NCBI GenBank assembly: GCA_017694995.1
Contig: JADIMB010000128.1
Coordinates: forward strand, 1-37,353
Source: Candidatus Cryptobacteroides faecavium
GTDB lineage: Bacteria > Bacteroidota > Bacteroidia > Bacteroidales > UBA932
Direction: 5' to 3'
Length of the DNA stretch: 37,353 bases
Shown here piece by piece: positions 1 through 10,356 of this stretch (its first letter is position 1; the number at the start of each line of letters is the position of its first letter). Below the pieces are notes generated by a model. That model was not told the DNA's origin, did not search any database, and saw nothing but the letters and a program-made list of their open reading frames with translations. Made by a program: the position numbers and the translations under genes.

Positions 1-942
1 GAAGCTAAATGGTACCCGGCTACGCAGCCGAACGGAATTTCTTTCCAATACAAGAAAGCTTCTGATTCCAGTTGGACTGATTTTGATGGAAATGTATCTG
101 TTAATTCTGCTTCAAGAACTTATTCAGCAGAAATCAGAGGACTTGAACCTAGTACTGATTATGTCTTCAGAGCGATTTCTGCAGAAGATAAAGAGACTAA
201 AGAGATAAGCTTTATCACAGAGAAAGAGGAAACGTTGCATAATATGTCATTTGACTATTGGTGGATGGACGGGAAGGCTCCGATGCCTAACCAAAGTTCG
301 GAATATCATATATGGGATTCGGCTAACCCAGGTTCTGCAGATGTTATGGGTTTGAGTTATATTCCGACAAATCCTGAATCTGAACATACGGTATCCGGTG
401 CTGGAAAGGCTGCTAAACTTGAAACGTTGAGTGTGCCTGTTGTTGGATTAGCTGCCGGAAATCTTTATACTGGAAAATTTATAAGTACAGTAGGTGGAAT
501 AATACCTTCTGGAGCAGCTCTTGAGTGGGGTGTAGAGTTTGCTGCAAGACCTTTGGCTCTTAAAGGTTTTTATGATTACAGGCCTGCTATAATAGATGTA
601 GATAAACTCGGTAATTTGAAGGGGCAATCTGATATTTGCCAGATACAGGTAATACTGACAGATTGGGATGCACCTTTTAACGTTAATACATCTGAAGGTA
701 AGTTTGTTGATCTTGAAGATGAGCATATTATTGCTTATGGTTCTTATGAAGACAGTAGGACTATGAGTGATTACGAGGATTTTACTATTAAATTAGAATA
801 TCGTGATAAAATGCGTACTCCGAAATATATCGTTATTGTCGCATGTGCAAGCAAATATGGCGACTACTTTACCGGAGGAGTCGGCAGTACACTGTACCTT
901 GATGAATTTGAATTTGTTTATGATCCGGACCAGCTGGATTAA
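1..942 (+). CDS. PCMD-like surface protein (putative carbohydrate metabolism domain), 5' end outside window
   Basis: Frame 1 is open from base 1 (EAKWYPATQPNGISFQYKKAS...) through the 235..942 ORF. The upstream part looks FN3-like (GLEPSTDYVFRAIS). The C-terminal domain aligns by eye with the 1832..3445 protein (ILTDW, VACAS.YGDYFTGG.GS..Y.DEFEFVY). Confidence 0.75.
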   Translation, partial: EAKWYPATQPNGISFQYKKASDSSWTDFDGNVSVNSASRTYSAEIRGLEPSTDYVFRAISAEDKETKEISFITEKEETLHNMSFDYWWMDGKAPMPNQSSEYHIWDSANPGSADVMGLSYIPTNPESEHTVSGAGKAAKLETLSVPVVGLAAGNLYTGKFISTVGGIIPSGAALEWGVEFAARPLALKGFYDYRPAIIDVDKLGNLKGQSDICQIQVILTDWDAPFNVNTSEGKFVDLEDEHIIAYGSYEDSRTMSDYEDFTIKLEYRDKMRTPKYIVIVACASKYGDYFTGGVGSTLYLDEFEFVYDPDQLD

Positions 943-948
943 AGTATT

Positions 949-1827
949 ATGATAAAGAATTTTTTCTCATCATTATTGATTATGGCGGCCATGCTGGGCA
1001 TGGCTGCCATACCTGCTTTTGCGGCATCGTCAGAATCAGAGACAGAAACTGTTTCTGCAGTACATAGAAGCAAGAAACAGAAAAAGGAGGTCGTACCTTT
1101 TGACCGAGGGATAGGACGTTCAAAATCAGTCTTTATCCCTAAGGGGACAATAGGGGCGGGAGTCTCTTTCTCCTACAACAATTACAGTATCGGCAATGCT
1201 GCCGCCGACGCGGGGTATTCAATGCTGTTCAACCTCCTGGGGGACATTCACGGCAATCTGCTTTCTTTCGGCATATCTCCATATGCTTCCTATTTTATTG
1301 CAGACAATCTTTCCGTAGGTGCTAGATTTGACTATGACCGCTCCAGTATGGGGCTTAATAATCTCAGTCTGTCTCTGTCTGATGAGCTTGGTTTCAGTGT
1401 CAAGGATTTCAATTATTTCAAACAGACTTATACTGGTGCGCTTACTTTGAGGACTTATCTTCCGTTTGCAAACAGCAAGAGGTTTGCCATGTTCACTGAG
1501 ATAAGGGCTACCGGAGGATATGGGCAGGCCGAGAGCTATAAGCTTGATGAAGGTGACAAATTCGGTACTTATCAGGACATATACAGTTTCGAACTGGGAC
1601 TCGTCCCGGGACTATGCGCTTTCGTGACCAATGAAGTGGCCCTCGAGGTTGCTGTGGGACTCCTGGGATTCAATTACCAGAAAGTCGCACAGCATACGAA
1701 TCAGGTGGACTACAGCGAGATGGAGAGAAGTGGAGCGAACTTCAAGCTGAACATATTCTCTATCAGCTTCGGACTGTCTTTCTATATCCCGACAGGAGAT
1801 CACAGGGTCAAGAAAAACAAGGACTAG
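949..1827 (+). CDS. Outer-membrane beta-barrel protein with signal peptide
   Basis: 292 aa; N-terminal signal MIKNFFSSLLIMAAMLGMAAIPAFAA; alternating amphipathic segments; C-terminal SFGLSFYIP strand; starts 6 nt after the upstream stop. Confidence 0.7.
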   Translation: MIKNFFSSLLIMAAMLGMAAIPAFAASSESETETVSAVHRSKKQKKEVVPFDRGIGRSKSVFIPKGTIGAGVSFSYNNYSIGNAAADAGYSMLFNLLGDIHGNLLSFGISPYASYFIADNLSVGARFDYDRSSMGLNNLSLSLSDELGFSVKDFNYFKQTYTGALTLRTYLPFANSKRFAMFTEIRATGGYGQAESYKLDEGDKFGTYQDIYSFELGLVPGLCAFVTNEVALEVAVGLLGFNYQKVAQHTNQVDYSEMERSGANFKLNIFSISFGLSFYIPTGDHRVKKNKD

Positions 1828-1831
1828 AGTT

Positions 1832-3445
1832 ATGAGGAATTTGAAATATTTGTTGTACGTCCTATCGTGTGTGATGCTTTTCCATTCCTGCCTGATAGAG
1901 AATGATATGTCATATCCGCGTGTCAGTGCGGAGTTTACAGCATTTGAAGTAGAAGGCCAGGAATCAGTGACAATAGATGCCCAGAAACGCACGATAGATA
2001 TTGTCCTTTCCGAGACTGCTGACATTACGGACCTGAGGATAACGAATATCGGGTTTACGGAACAGACCAGATGCACTCCAGCTCTTTCTGTCGGCAGCAG
2101 TCTTGATCTCACAGAGCCTGATACAGTGTCTCTCAGCATTTATCAGGACTATGAATGGATCATATCAGCTACACAGCCTATAGAGAGATATATAAGGTGC
2201 ACCGGACAGATAGGGGACGCTGAAATCAATGTTGATGAACATTTGGCAAAAATCAATGTTTCTTCTACTCAACCTCTATATTCAATAGTTTTTCAAGATA
2301 TGAAATTAGAGCCGGAAGGTGCAGAGTTTCTCGGTTATGTAGAAAAAAATGCTGAGACTGGTGAGGAAGAAATAATAACGTTTGATTTTCCGTTGACTTT
2401 AGACTGTACTTTAAGTCGTGATTTTGAAATAAAGTACAAAGATGATACTATCAGGTGGAAGATTCAGGTTAGATCAATGAAAATTGAGATGGCTGTTACC
2501 TCAGTTTATCCATGGTGTTACAGTGCAGATTTGGTTGGTGAATTTGACGGTAGCGGAACACCTCGGCTAGAATATAGAACAGATTCTGAAGAAGATTGGT
2601 CAGTCGCTGCCGATAATGTTTCTGTGAATGGAACAACTCTTTCAGCAAAACTGACGGGACTGAGTGAGGGAACACAGTACTTTGTGAGATTTGCGTCTGA
2701 TAGTGAAACAGGAAAAGAAGCTTCATTCACCACCGGCACTCCTGACCAGATAGACAATATGGGCTTTGACCAGTGGTATCAGAACAGCAATGGGATATGG
2801 TTCCCAAATCTGAATGAAAATACCAGTATTTGGGGAACAGCCAATCCTGGCTCTGGTCTAGTAGTAGGTTCATTGACAACTCCTGATGAGAAAGTCTGCG
2901 AATCCGGACAAGGAGAAGGAAAATATTCAGCCAGACTTGAAAGCAAATATGCTATACTTGCATTTGCTGCAGGAAACATATTTACAGGTTCGTTTGGCAG
3001 AATTAACGGCGTAGGGGCGATATTGGACTGGGGGGTGCCATTTACCGGAAGACCTTCTGCATTAAAAGGGTATTATGCGTATGAGCCGAAGCCGATTAAC
3101 TATGTCCGTTCTCCGTATGAATCATTGGAAAATACTACCGACAAGTGCCAGATTCTTGTGATTCTTACAGATTGGACAGGTCCATTCACGATTAATACTA
3201 CGGAAGAAATCTTTGTCGACCAGACTCAGAACAACAGCAGCATTATCGCCTATGGGAAGCTTGAGAGCGATGAAGATACAGGAGGTGCGTACAAGGAATT
3301 TACATTGGACCTTGAATACTGGCGCCCGGATGCCACTCCGACTTATGCGGTCGTCGTTGCCTGTGCAAGCTACAAGGGCGACTACTTCACAGGAGGTGAG
3401 GGCAGTGTGATGTACGTCGACGAATTCGAGTTTGTATACGAGTGA
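1832..3445 (+). CDS. PCMD domain-containing lipoprotein, paralog of the 1..942 gene
   Basis: 537 aa; lipobox-like MLFHSC near the N-terminus; FN3-like middle (LTGLSEGTQYFVRFAS); C-terminal domain similar to the upstream gene. Confidence 0.75.
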   Translation: MRNLKYLLYVLSCVMLFHSCLIENDMSYPRVSAEFTAFEVEGQESVTIDAQKRTIDIVLSETADITDLRITNIGFTEQTRCTPALSVGSSLDLTEPDTVSLSIYQDYEWIISATQPIERYIRCTGQIGDAEINVDEHLAKINVSSTQPLYSIVFQDMKLEPEGAEFLGYVEKNAETGEEEIITFDFPLTLDCTLSRDFEIKYKDDTIRWKIQVRSMKIEMAVTSVYPWCYSADLVGEFDGSGTPRLEYRTDSEEDWSVAADNVSVNGTTLSAKLTGLSEGTQYFVRFASDSETGKEASFTTGTPDQIDNMGFDQWYQNSNGIWFPNLNENTSIWGTANPGSGLVVGSLTTPDEKVCESGQGEGKYSARLESKYAILAFAAGNIFTGSFGRINGVGAILDWGVPFTGRPSALKGYYAYEPKPINYVRSPYESLENTTDKCQILVILTDWTGPFTINTTEEIFVDQTQNNSSIIAYGKLESDEDTGGAYKEFTLDLEYWRPDATPTYAVVVACASYKGDYFTGGEGSVMYVDEFEFVYE

Positions 3446-3489
3446 TGACTGAGACTGACCGTGCTATACGGAATCCAGTCAATCAATAT

Positions 3490-3525
3490 AAAAGAGCCAG
3501 TCCCGGTCTGGGGGCTGGCTCTTTT
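3490..3525. terminator. Bidirectional intrinsic terminator between convergent genes
   Basis: aaagagccagtccc-ggtctgg-gggctggctctttt: long stem with A/T flanks on both sides, between the + PCMD gene end (3445) and the - ATPase K end (3545). Confidence 0.85.
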
Positions 3526-3544
3526 ATGTGAAGGATCTTGCCTG

Positions 3545-3994
<450 letters not shown>

Positions 3995-4000
3995 TTATTG

Positions 4001-5860
4001 TTATTTATTCGTTTCCTGTGTTGCAAGAGGTTTGTATGCCTGTCCTCTGCCTTCGTATCCCGAATTCTTGAAATATTCGAGGAAAGTGAGTCGCAGCGGA
4101 TGGACGAATGCCCCGAGGCATGACATGGCTATGTTCAGTGTATGCCCCAGGATGAGTACAAGGATGAAGAATATCCAGTTGAGTCCCGGGATGCTGCATC
4201 CGTCGAACACGATTCCGGCAATAGTGTTGAACGCCGATCCCAGCATGCCTCCGGCAAGGCCGAGAGCATAGAGTCTCAGGTAGCTGAGCACATCGCTGAG
4301 CAGGCCGGTAGCCATGTTGTAGGTGTCCCACAGACCTGAGCCGATGTTCACCAGAGGGTTGCGTCCAGGCGTGTTGAAAATGTATATTGCCAGGGCGCTT
4401 ATTATCCCTATGACGGTAATGGCTATTCTGGTCACTTCAGAGGACATCACATCAAGCAGCGCCATGGCGCCGACCGTGATGCCTCCCAGGATCAGCAGGA
4501 GCCAGCCCCAGTTGCTGATTGTACTCTTTATGCCGAACCGTTTGGTGAAGCATATAGCCTTGACTGTCAGTGCGAGGCTGATATGCACCACGCCTATCGC
4601 CACAGAGAGTACCATCTGGGCAGGGAAGCCTGCAATCTCACCTGTTATCATGCATTTCTTCAGCCATTCAGGGACCCATCCGGCTTCAGAGAGGCTTATC
4701 CCGAAGAATGTCCCGAGGAATGTGCCGATGACCATTGTCCCCAGGCCGAGCGTCATGATCAGGGACCACATCTTCCCGAAACTGCTCTCAGGCATCTTGT
4801 ATTTGAACAGTAATGCAGCTATTACAAGCACAATCCCGTAGCCTGCGTCTCCAAGGCACATCGCGAAGAACAGCAGGAAGAACGGGGCAAGTATCGGCGT
4901 AGGGTCGAACTCGTCATATACAGGCATGCCGTACATTCCGGTCAGCACTTCGAACTGCCGTGTGAACCGGTTGTTCTTCAGCTTTATAGGCGGGTTGTCG
5001 TCTTTGGTGGCCTCCTCCTTGAACCAGTATGTGTCCATCTGGTCCAGGGCCGCTGATACCTGGGCGTCTTCTTTAGTCGGGGCGAAGCCCACGAATAGTG
5101 TCACAGTATTTTCTGCGGCCGGGACAGATGCTGCATCAGCAAGATACAGATCGAGCTCGCCAGTACGGCTGATATACTCGTTCTCCAGACGTGGAATATA
5201 CTCCTTGGCCTTGAGTATGGCTCCTTTTACAGATACTGCTTCGGCTTTCAGTGCATCCTGCCTGGCTACAGCTTCCTTTGCAGAGCATGACGGGGCCGGC
5301 AGTTCTTTTGCCGGGAGGCCGACGGCCGTACCTTTCGGGACGACAGCCACGAACCATACGTTTTTCCCGTCCTGGCTTATGACCTGGATCGGGTATTCCT
5401 GCCCCCATCCGCTGTCGAATTTCTTGGCTGATACGGTGAAGTAGCGTATTTCACAGCCTGCCGCATCAGCCACCCTGTCAAGCGAGGACTTGTCGAAGTC
5501 TCCCCACGGGCCGTATTCCTTGATTCTGGAACTCTCTAGAGCTATGGAACCGCCAATGGACTCAAGCCTGTCCTTATGCTCCCTGACGAAAACGACAGGG
5601 TCCGTGTCAGGAAGGGGTGCAGAGCCTGCAGCGGCTTCAATTTCCTTGAAATCCGGATCTTTGGTGAAGTCTGTCTTCTTCAGGAAATCTATGGTTTCCT
5701 TGCAGTCCTTCATCCTGTCCAGAAGGGCAGAGGACTTCGCGTCTACGGGCTTGCGTGAGCGGGTTATGTCCATCATCCCTATCTGCTGCAGCTTCTGGAG
5801 GAACTCCTCTGTGTAGCTGCTCAGAAGGATGAAAGAATATTTGGTCATTTTCTCGATCAT
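4001..5860 (-). CDS. V/A-type ATPase subunit I (a-like)
   Basis: 619 aa; soluble N-terminal half then multi-TM C-terminal half with YLRLYALGLAGGMLGSAFN and GHTLNIAMSCLGAFVHPLRLTFLEYF. Confidence 0.93.
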   Translation of the reverse strand: MIEKMTKYSFILLSSYTEEFLQKLQQIGMMDITRSRKPVDAKSSALLDRMKDCKETIDFLKKTDFTKDPDFKEIEAAAGSAPLPDTDPVVFVREHKDRLESIGGSIALESSRIKEYGPWGDFDKSSLDRVADAAGCEIRYFTVSAKKFDSGWGQEYPIQVISQDGKNVWFVAVVPKGTAVGLPAKELPAPSCSAKEAVARQDALKAEAVSVKGAILKAKEYIPRLENEYISRTGELDLYLADAASVPAAENTVTLFVGFAPTKEDAQVSAALDQMDTYWFKEEATKDDNPPIKLKNNRFTRQFEVLTGMYGMPVYDEFDPTPILAPFFLLFFAMCLGDAGYGIVLVIAALLFKYKMPESSFGKMWSLIMTLGLGTMVIGTFLGTFFGISLSEAGWVPEWLKKCMITGEIAGFPAQMVLSVAIGVVHISLALTVKAICFTKRFGIKSTISNWGWLLLILGGITVGAMALLDVMSSEVTRIAITVIGIISALAIYIFNTPGRNPLVNIGSGLWDTYNMATGLLSDVLSYLRLYALGLAGGMLGSAFNTIAGIVFDGCSIPGLNWIFFILVLILGHTLNIAMSCLGAFVHPLRLTFLEYFKNSGYEGRGQAYKPLATQETNK

Positions 5861-6462
5861 ACCGTTCCCTCCTCTTCCATTTCATGTCGTTGCTTTACTA
5901 TCTTGGAAGCCGCCTTGCTCAGGTTCTCCTCGTCTTCCATATAGCGCTTGATCTTCCTGATGGCCTCCTGGTATCCAGGAATCTGTACTTTCTCATACAG
6001 GTTCACTTTCTGGGTGGTCTTCTTCCTCTGGAAATCCAGGATCCTGCTTTTCTCCATGTAGACTTCGGACTCTATGCCCAGGCGCGAGAGCTCCTTGAGT
6101 ATAGAGACCCCGTCTGCGAACCAGGCCGGCTTGGTGAACGCATTGAACTCATTTATTTCATAATCAATGCTTTTCAGCTCAGGAGTCTTCACTCCGGCTA
6201 CTTTCACTGTCACCAGGTCCACATCCCTGATGGAAATCAGGCCCGGCTGGAATTCATTCCACAGTGCGGCAAGGTAGTCATACCGTTTTAAAGAGGCATC
6301 AAGATCACTTATCAGCTTCTGGGAATACGCCTTGGCTTTGCGCACCTCAAGCCGCAGGGCCGACTCCTTGTTTTTCAGGGTAGGGAGTGCCCTCTGCCGC
6401 ATTTTGAGTTGCTTGCCGAGGTTGGTCAGGGCTGTCTTGTTATATTGGAATTTAATTGCCAT
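5857..6462 (-). CDS. V/A-type ATPase subunit D
   Basis: 201 aa; coiled-coil, NKTALTNLGKQLKMRQRALPTLKNKESALRLE; 4-nt overlap with subunit I. Confidence 0.9.
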   Translation of the reverse strand: MAIKFQYNKTALTNLGKQLKMRQRALPTLKNKESALRLEVRKAKAYSQKLISDLDASLKRYDYLAALWNEFQPGLISIRDVDLVTVKVAGVKTPELKSIDYEINEFNAFTKPAWFADGVSILKELSRLGIESEVYMEKSRILDFQRKKTTQKVNLYEKVQIPGYQEAIRKIKRYMEDEENLSKAASKIVKQRHEMEEEGTV

Positions 6463-6596
6463 TCTTTATTCTTTTTGTTTCTTTTTGACGATAATATCGT
6501 CATACTCGTTTCTCATATCCTCATTACTAACAGGTAACTCTGGTATTCGTCACATCATATTCCTTATTCTCGCCAAAAATAACCTGAAAAGTCATT

Positions 6597-7922
6597 CTAT
6601 TTCTTCGGCCAGTACTTGTCGATGAATGCCTGCTTGATTCCGGTCTCGGCCTTGGAGAAGTACTTGGCGAACAGCTCCCATGCAGTGTCCAGCATCTCGT
6701 CTATCTTGATGTTGACATCGATGGCGAGCAGGCGGGTGGCATATTCCTTTGCGTAGTCCAGACAGCGCAGGTCATAGTCGCTCAGGTCAAAGCCGTTTTC
6801 CAGCTTGGTCTTGGCGTTCTGTGCATCCGCATAAAGACGTACGGCGGCGTTCATCACCTGGCTGTGGTCCTCGCGGGTCTGCTTCCCGATCACGAGCTGC
6901 TTGAGTCGCGAAAGAGAACGGAACGGGTCGATGATGATTTTCCCTGAGTCCGGATCCGCACGCAGATACAGCTGTCCTTCAGTGATGTATCCTGTATTGT
7001 CCGGGATTGCATGCGTTATGTCCCCGTCATTAAGGGTAGTCACGGCAATGATGGTGATGGATCCGCCGTCAGGCAGCTGTACAGCCTTCTCGTATATCTT
7101 CGCGAGGTCTGAATAGAGGGAGCCTGGCATGGAATCCTTTGAAGGGATCTGGTCCATACGGTTGCTCACGATACTCAGCGCGTCGGCATAGAGGGTCATG
7201 TCCGTCAGGAGCACAAGCACTTTCTCATGTTTGTCAACTGCGAAATATTCCGCTGCCGTAAGTGCCATGTCCGGGATAAGGAGCCTTTCGACAGGAGGCT
7301 GTTCCGTAGTGTTCACGAAGCTGATGATCTTCTCCAGCGCACCGGCAGACTCGAATTCATGCTTGAAATACAGATAGTCGTCGTTTGACAGGCCCATGCC
7401 CCCCAGGATGATCTTGTCCACATCGGCACGCAGGGCAACCATGGCCATCACGTTGTTGTATGGCTGGTCCGGGTCCGCGAAGAAAGGGATCTTCTGCCCG
7501 GACACCAGTGTGTTGTTCAAGTCGATTCCGGCTATACCTGTCGGAATGAGCTGTGAAGGCTGTTTCCTCTTGTACGGGTTGACTGAAGGGCCTCCGATCT
7601 CGCGCTCCTCTCCTTCGATCTCCGGACCGCCGTCTATAGGGCGCCCGTATGCGTTGAAGAACCGCCCTGCAAGCTGGTCGCTTACCTTGAGTACAGGCGG
7701 CTCGCCCAGGAAAGATATTTCCGCGTCTGTAGGGATGCCTTCAGTGCCGGAGAACACCTGCAGGGTAACCATGTCTCCTTTTGTCTTCACCACCTGTGCA
7801 AGTCTCCCGTCCACTACGGCGAGCTCGTCATTGGCCACGCCTGCCGCTTTCAGGGATACAGTCGCCTTTGTGATGGCTTCCAGCTGTGTATATGTCTTTT
7901 GAAATGCCTTAGTTGTTGCCAT
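6597..7922 (-). CDS. V/A-type ATPase subunit B
   Basis: 441 aa; FNAYGRPIDGGPEI, VSGQKIPFFADPDQPYN, GSITIIAVTTLNDGDITHAIPDNTGYITEGQ. Confidence 0.95.
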   Translation of the reverse strand: MATTKAFQKTYTQLEAITKATVSLKAAGVANDELAVVDGRLAQVVKTKGDMVTLQVFSGTEGIPTDAEISFLGEPPVLKVSDQLAGRFFNAYGRPIDGGPEIEGEEREIGGPSVNPYKRKQPSQLIPTGIAGIDLNNTLVSGQKIPFFADPDQPYNNVMAMVALRADVDKIILGGMGLSNDDYLYFKHEFESAGALEKIISFVNTTEQPPVERLLIPDMALTAAEYFAVDKHEKVLVLLTDMTLYADALSIVSNRMDQIPSKDSMPGSLYSDLAKIYEKAVQLPDGGSITIIAVTTLNDGDITHAIPDNTGYITEGQLYLRADPDSGKIIIDPFRSLSRLKQLVIGKQTREDHSQVMNAAVRLYADAQNAKTKLENGFDLSDYDLRCLDYAKEYATRLLAIDVNIKIDEMLDTAWELFAKYFSKAETGIKQAFIDKYWPKK

Positions 7923-9666
7923 TGTTCAGTAGATTTTCGAGTTGTCCATGGAATTTGTTGAAGTTGTCGCTCTTGAACTCAGAGTAGTTCATCTGCCTGA
8001 GCAGGTTGATGAGTTCCTTGAAGTAGTCGCGGCATTTCTCGTAATCGTCGAATGTGAATTCCCTGTCACAGATTCCGAGCACCAGTTCAAGCATGTATCT
8101 CTGCCTGTCCATAGGGGTGACGCTGTCCACAGGGTCGAATGCATCCTGCTGCAGGATGACGAAATCCACCAGTTCCGACTTCCAGAACTGCTCGTGGTAG
8201 CTCATCGGCACTCCGTCATCGCCCAGGATGTTTATCTGCTCGTTGGCCTCTTTTCCCTTGCGGATGATGTTCTTGGTCTTTTCCACCATATCCACCCATC
8301 CTTCCTTGACAGTCTCGGACAGGTACTGGCGGATTTCAGGATATTCGAGGTATTTCGAGTATGAGTCTATCGGATTGACGGCAGGATATCTCTTCTTGTC
8401 GGCCCTGTTCTGTTCCAGGGCATAGAAGCAGCGTGCGGCCTTCTTGGTGGATTCGGTCACCGGCTCCTTGAGGTTTCCTCCGGCAGGGGAGACTGTCCCG
8501 ATGAATGTCACGGACCCTGTCTTCCCGTTGTTGAGCACGACCATCCCGGCGCGGGCATAGAAACTTGATATAATTGCTGAAAGGTCTACTGGGAATGCGT
8601 CTGCGCCTGGCAGCTCCTCCATACGGTTACTCATTTCACGCAGTGCCTGCGCCCAGCGGGATGTGGAGTCCGCCAGCAGAAGGACTTTCATGCCCATGGC
8701 CCTGTAATATTCGCATATTGTCATCGCGGTGTAGACGGAAGCCTCCCTGGCTGCAACAGGCATGTTGGATGTGTTGCAAATGATCGTGGTCCTTTCCATC
8801 AGGTGCCTTCCCGTGTGCGGGTCGATAAGCTCAGGGAATTCGGTGAAGATCTCCACCACCTCGTTGGCGCGCTCACCGCAGGCAGCCATCACTATGACCT
8901 CGGCGTCTCCCTGCTTGGCGATTGCATGCTGGAGCACGGTCTTCCCGCATCCGAACGGGCCCGGGATGAATCCGGTGCCGCCTTCAGCGATAGGGTCAAG
9001 GGTGTCTATCACGCGCACACCGGTCTCCATTATCCTGCTTGGCCTCGGTTTTTCACGGTATCCTTTTACTGGTACCTTTACCGGCCATTTCTGCGTCATG
9101 GTGACATTCACATCTTCCCCCTCCTCATTGGTGAGGACAGCGATGACTGTGTCGATATTGTACTGTCCGGCAGGGACTACGGACTTCACCGTGTACTCGC
9201 CTTTGAAGGAGAAAGGCACCATTATCTTGTGCGGGAGCCATCCTTCCTTCACTTCCCCGAGCCAGTCTGCGGCAATGACTTTGTCTCCCGGCTTCGCTGT
9301 CGGGGTGAAATCCCAAAGCCTTTCGTGGTCCAGAGGGTCCGTATACTCTCCTCGTTTAAGGAATACACCTTTCATGGTAGTGAGGTCGTTCTGCAGTCCG
9401 TCATAGCAGCTGGACAGCAGACCAGGGCCGAGAGTGACCTCGAGCATCCTGTCCTCGAATTCCACTTCGTTGCCGTTCTTCAGTCCACGGGTGCTTTCGA
9501 ACACCTGTACCGCGGCATTCTTTCCGTTCACTTTGATGACCTCGGCCATCAGCCTAGTGTCCCCGATCCGGATGTAGCAGATCTCGTTCTGCGATACAGG
9601 CCCGTCGGTCTGGACTGTGACAAGGTTGGAAACGATACCCGTAACCTTTCCCGTTGTTTTGCTCAT
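7909..9666 (-). CDS. V/A-type ATPase catalytic subunit A
   Basis: 585 aa; P-loop GPFGCGKTV, AACGERANEVVEIFTEFPEL, LLLADSTSRWAQALREMSNRMEELPGADAFP; 14-nt overlap with B. Confidence 0.96.
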   Translation of the reverse strand: MSKTTGKVTGIVSNLVTVQTDGPVSQNEICYIRIGDTRLMAEVIKVNGKNAAVQVFESTRGLKNGNEVEFEDRMLEVTLGPGLLSSCYDGLQNDLTTMKGVFLKRGEYTDPLDHERLWDFTPTAKPGDKVIAADWLGEVKEGWLPHKIMVPFSFKGEYTVKSVVPAGQYNIDTVIAVLTNEEGEDVNVTMTQKWPVKVPVKGYREKPRPSRIMETGVRVIDTLDPIAEGGTGFIPGPFGCGKTVLQHAIAKQGDAEVIVMAACGERANEVVEIFTEFPELIDPHTGRHLMERTTIICNTSNMPVAAREASVYTAMTICEYYRAMGMKVLLLADSTSRWAQALREMSNRMEELPGADAFPVDLSAIISSFYARAGMVVLNNGKTGSVTFIGTVSPAGGNLKEPVTESTKKAARCFYALEQNRADKKRYPAVNPIDSYSKYLEYPEIRQYLSETVKEGWVDMVEKTKNIIRKGKEANEQINILGDDGVPMSYHEQFWKSELVDFVILQQDAFDPVDSVTPMDRQRYMLELVLGICDREFTFDDYEKCRDYFKELINLLRQMNYSEFKSDNFNKFHGQLENLLNNGNN

Positions 9667-9707
9667 GTGATTATTTTTTTTATTTATTTTTTCTGTTCAT
9701 CTGTCTG

Positions 9708-10316
9708 TCATCTGGCTTCATACCTTACGCCTTTGAATGTCCCTCGGACCTCGTCCACAAGTTTCCTGAACATCTCGCGTCCGGTCTGTTCGTCCAGTGT
9801 GTACCATCTTTCCACTATATGCAGCTTGGCCAGGAAGCCGAGTATGGCTTCGATGTCGAAGTAGTCATACGTGGTCAGGTCGTCTATCTTTCCCCATATC
9901 AGGTCGTCTATTCCTCTCTCCCTTTCAAGGATGTCCTTCCCGTGCAGTATGGCGTCCAGACTGGAGGCCTCGTCGAACGTCTCCTCCGTGGCATCCTCGT
10001 CCAGGACAACGGTGTCTTTTTCCGGATCCCTGCCGAGGGCCCTGTTAAGGTACCTGACTTTCGCGTTCCTCACGCTGAGGTCGAAGCGGAAGTACTCCCT
10101 TATGAACCTGTTCCTGTGGGCAAGTGCGGTGCGGTAGAAGTCCGGGGTGAGGTTCCCGTCGACAAAGCCGTCCTCCAGCAGCATGACGAGCTGCCTGTCC
10201 TTGCCGGAGCATTGCTCGAGTATATCCTGGCGGATGGACTGCGGTGTCTCGGCACCCGGCTTCCACTCGTGGGAGAGTACCGGAAGGCTTGCGACTATAT
10301 AATAGTAGTTATTCAT
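9708..10316 (-). CDS. DUF2764 family protein of V-ATPase operon (possible subunit C/d equivalent)
   Basis: 202 aa starting MNNYYYIVASLPVLSHEW; lies between subunits E and A, as expected for DUF2764 in bacterial V/A-ATPase operons. Confidence 0.8.
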   Translation of the reverse strand: MNNYYYIVASLPVLSHEWKPGAETPQSIRQDILEQCSGKDRQLVMLLEDGFVDGNLTPDFYRTALAHRNRFIREYFRFDLSVRNAKVRYLNRALGRDPEKDTVVLDEDATEETFDEASSLDAILHGKDILERERGIDDLIWGKIDDLTTYDYFDIEAILGFLAKLHIVERWYTLDEQTGREMFRKLVDEVRGTFKGVRYEAR

Positions 10317-10356
10317 ATCAGCGGATCATTTTTGCCCGGCATGTGCCGAAATGCTT

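Noticed and set aside
8803-9864. 353-aa plus-strand ORF opposite the V-ATPase A gene
   Set aside because: Shadow ORF antisense to an unmistakable catalytic A subunit; no recognisable domain; explained by codon bias on the other strand.
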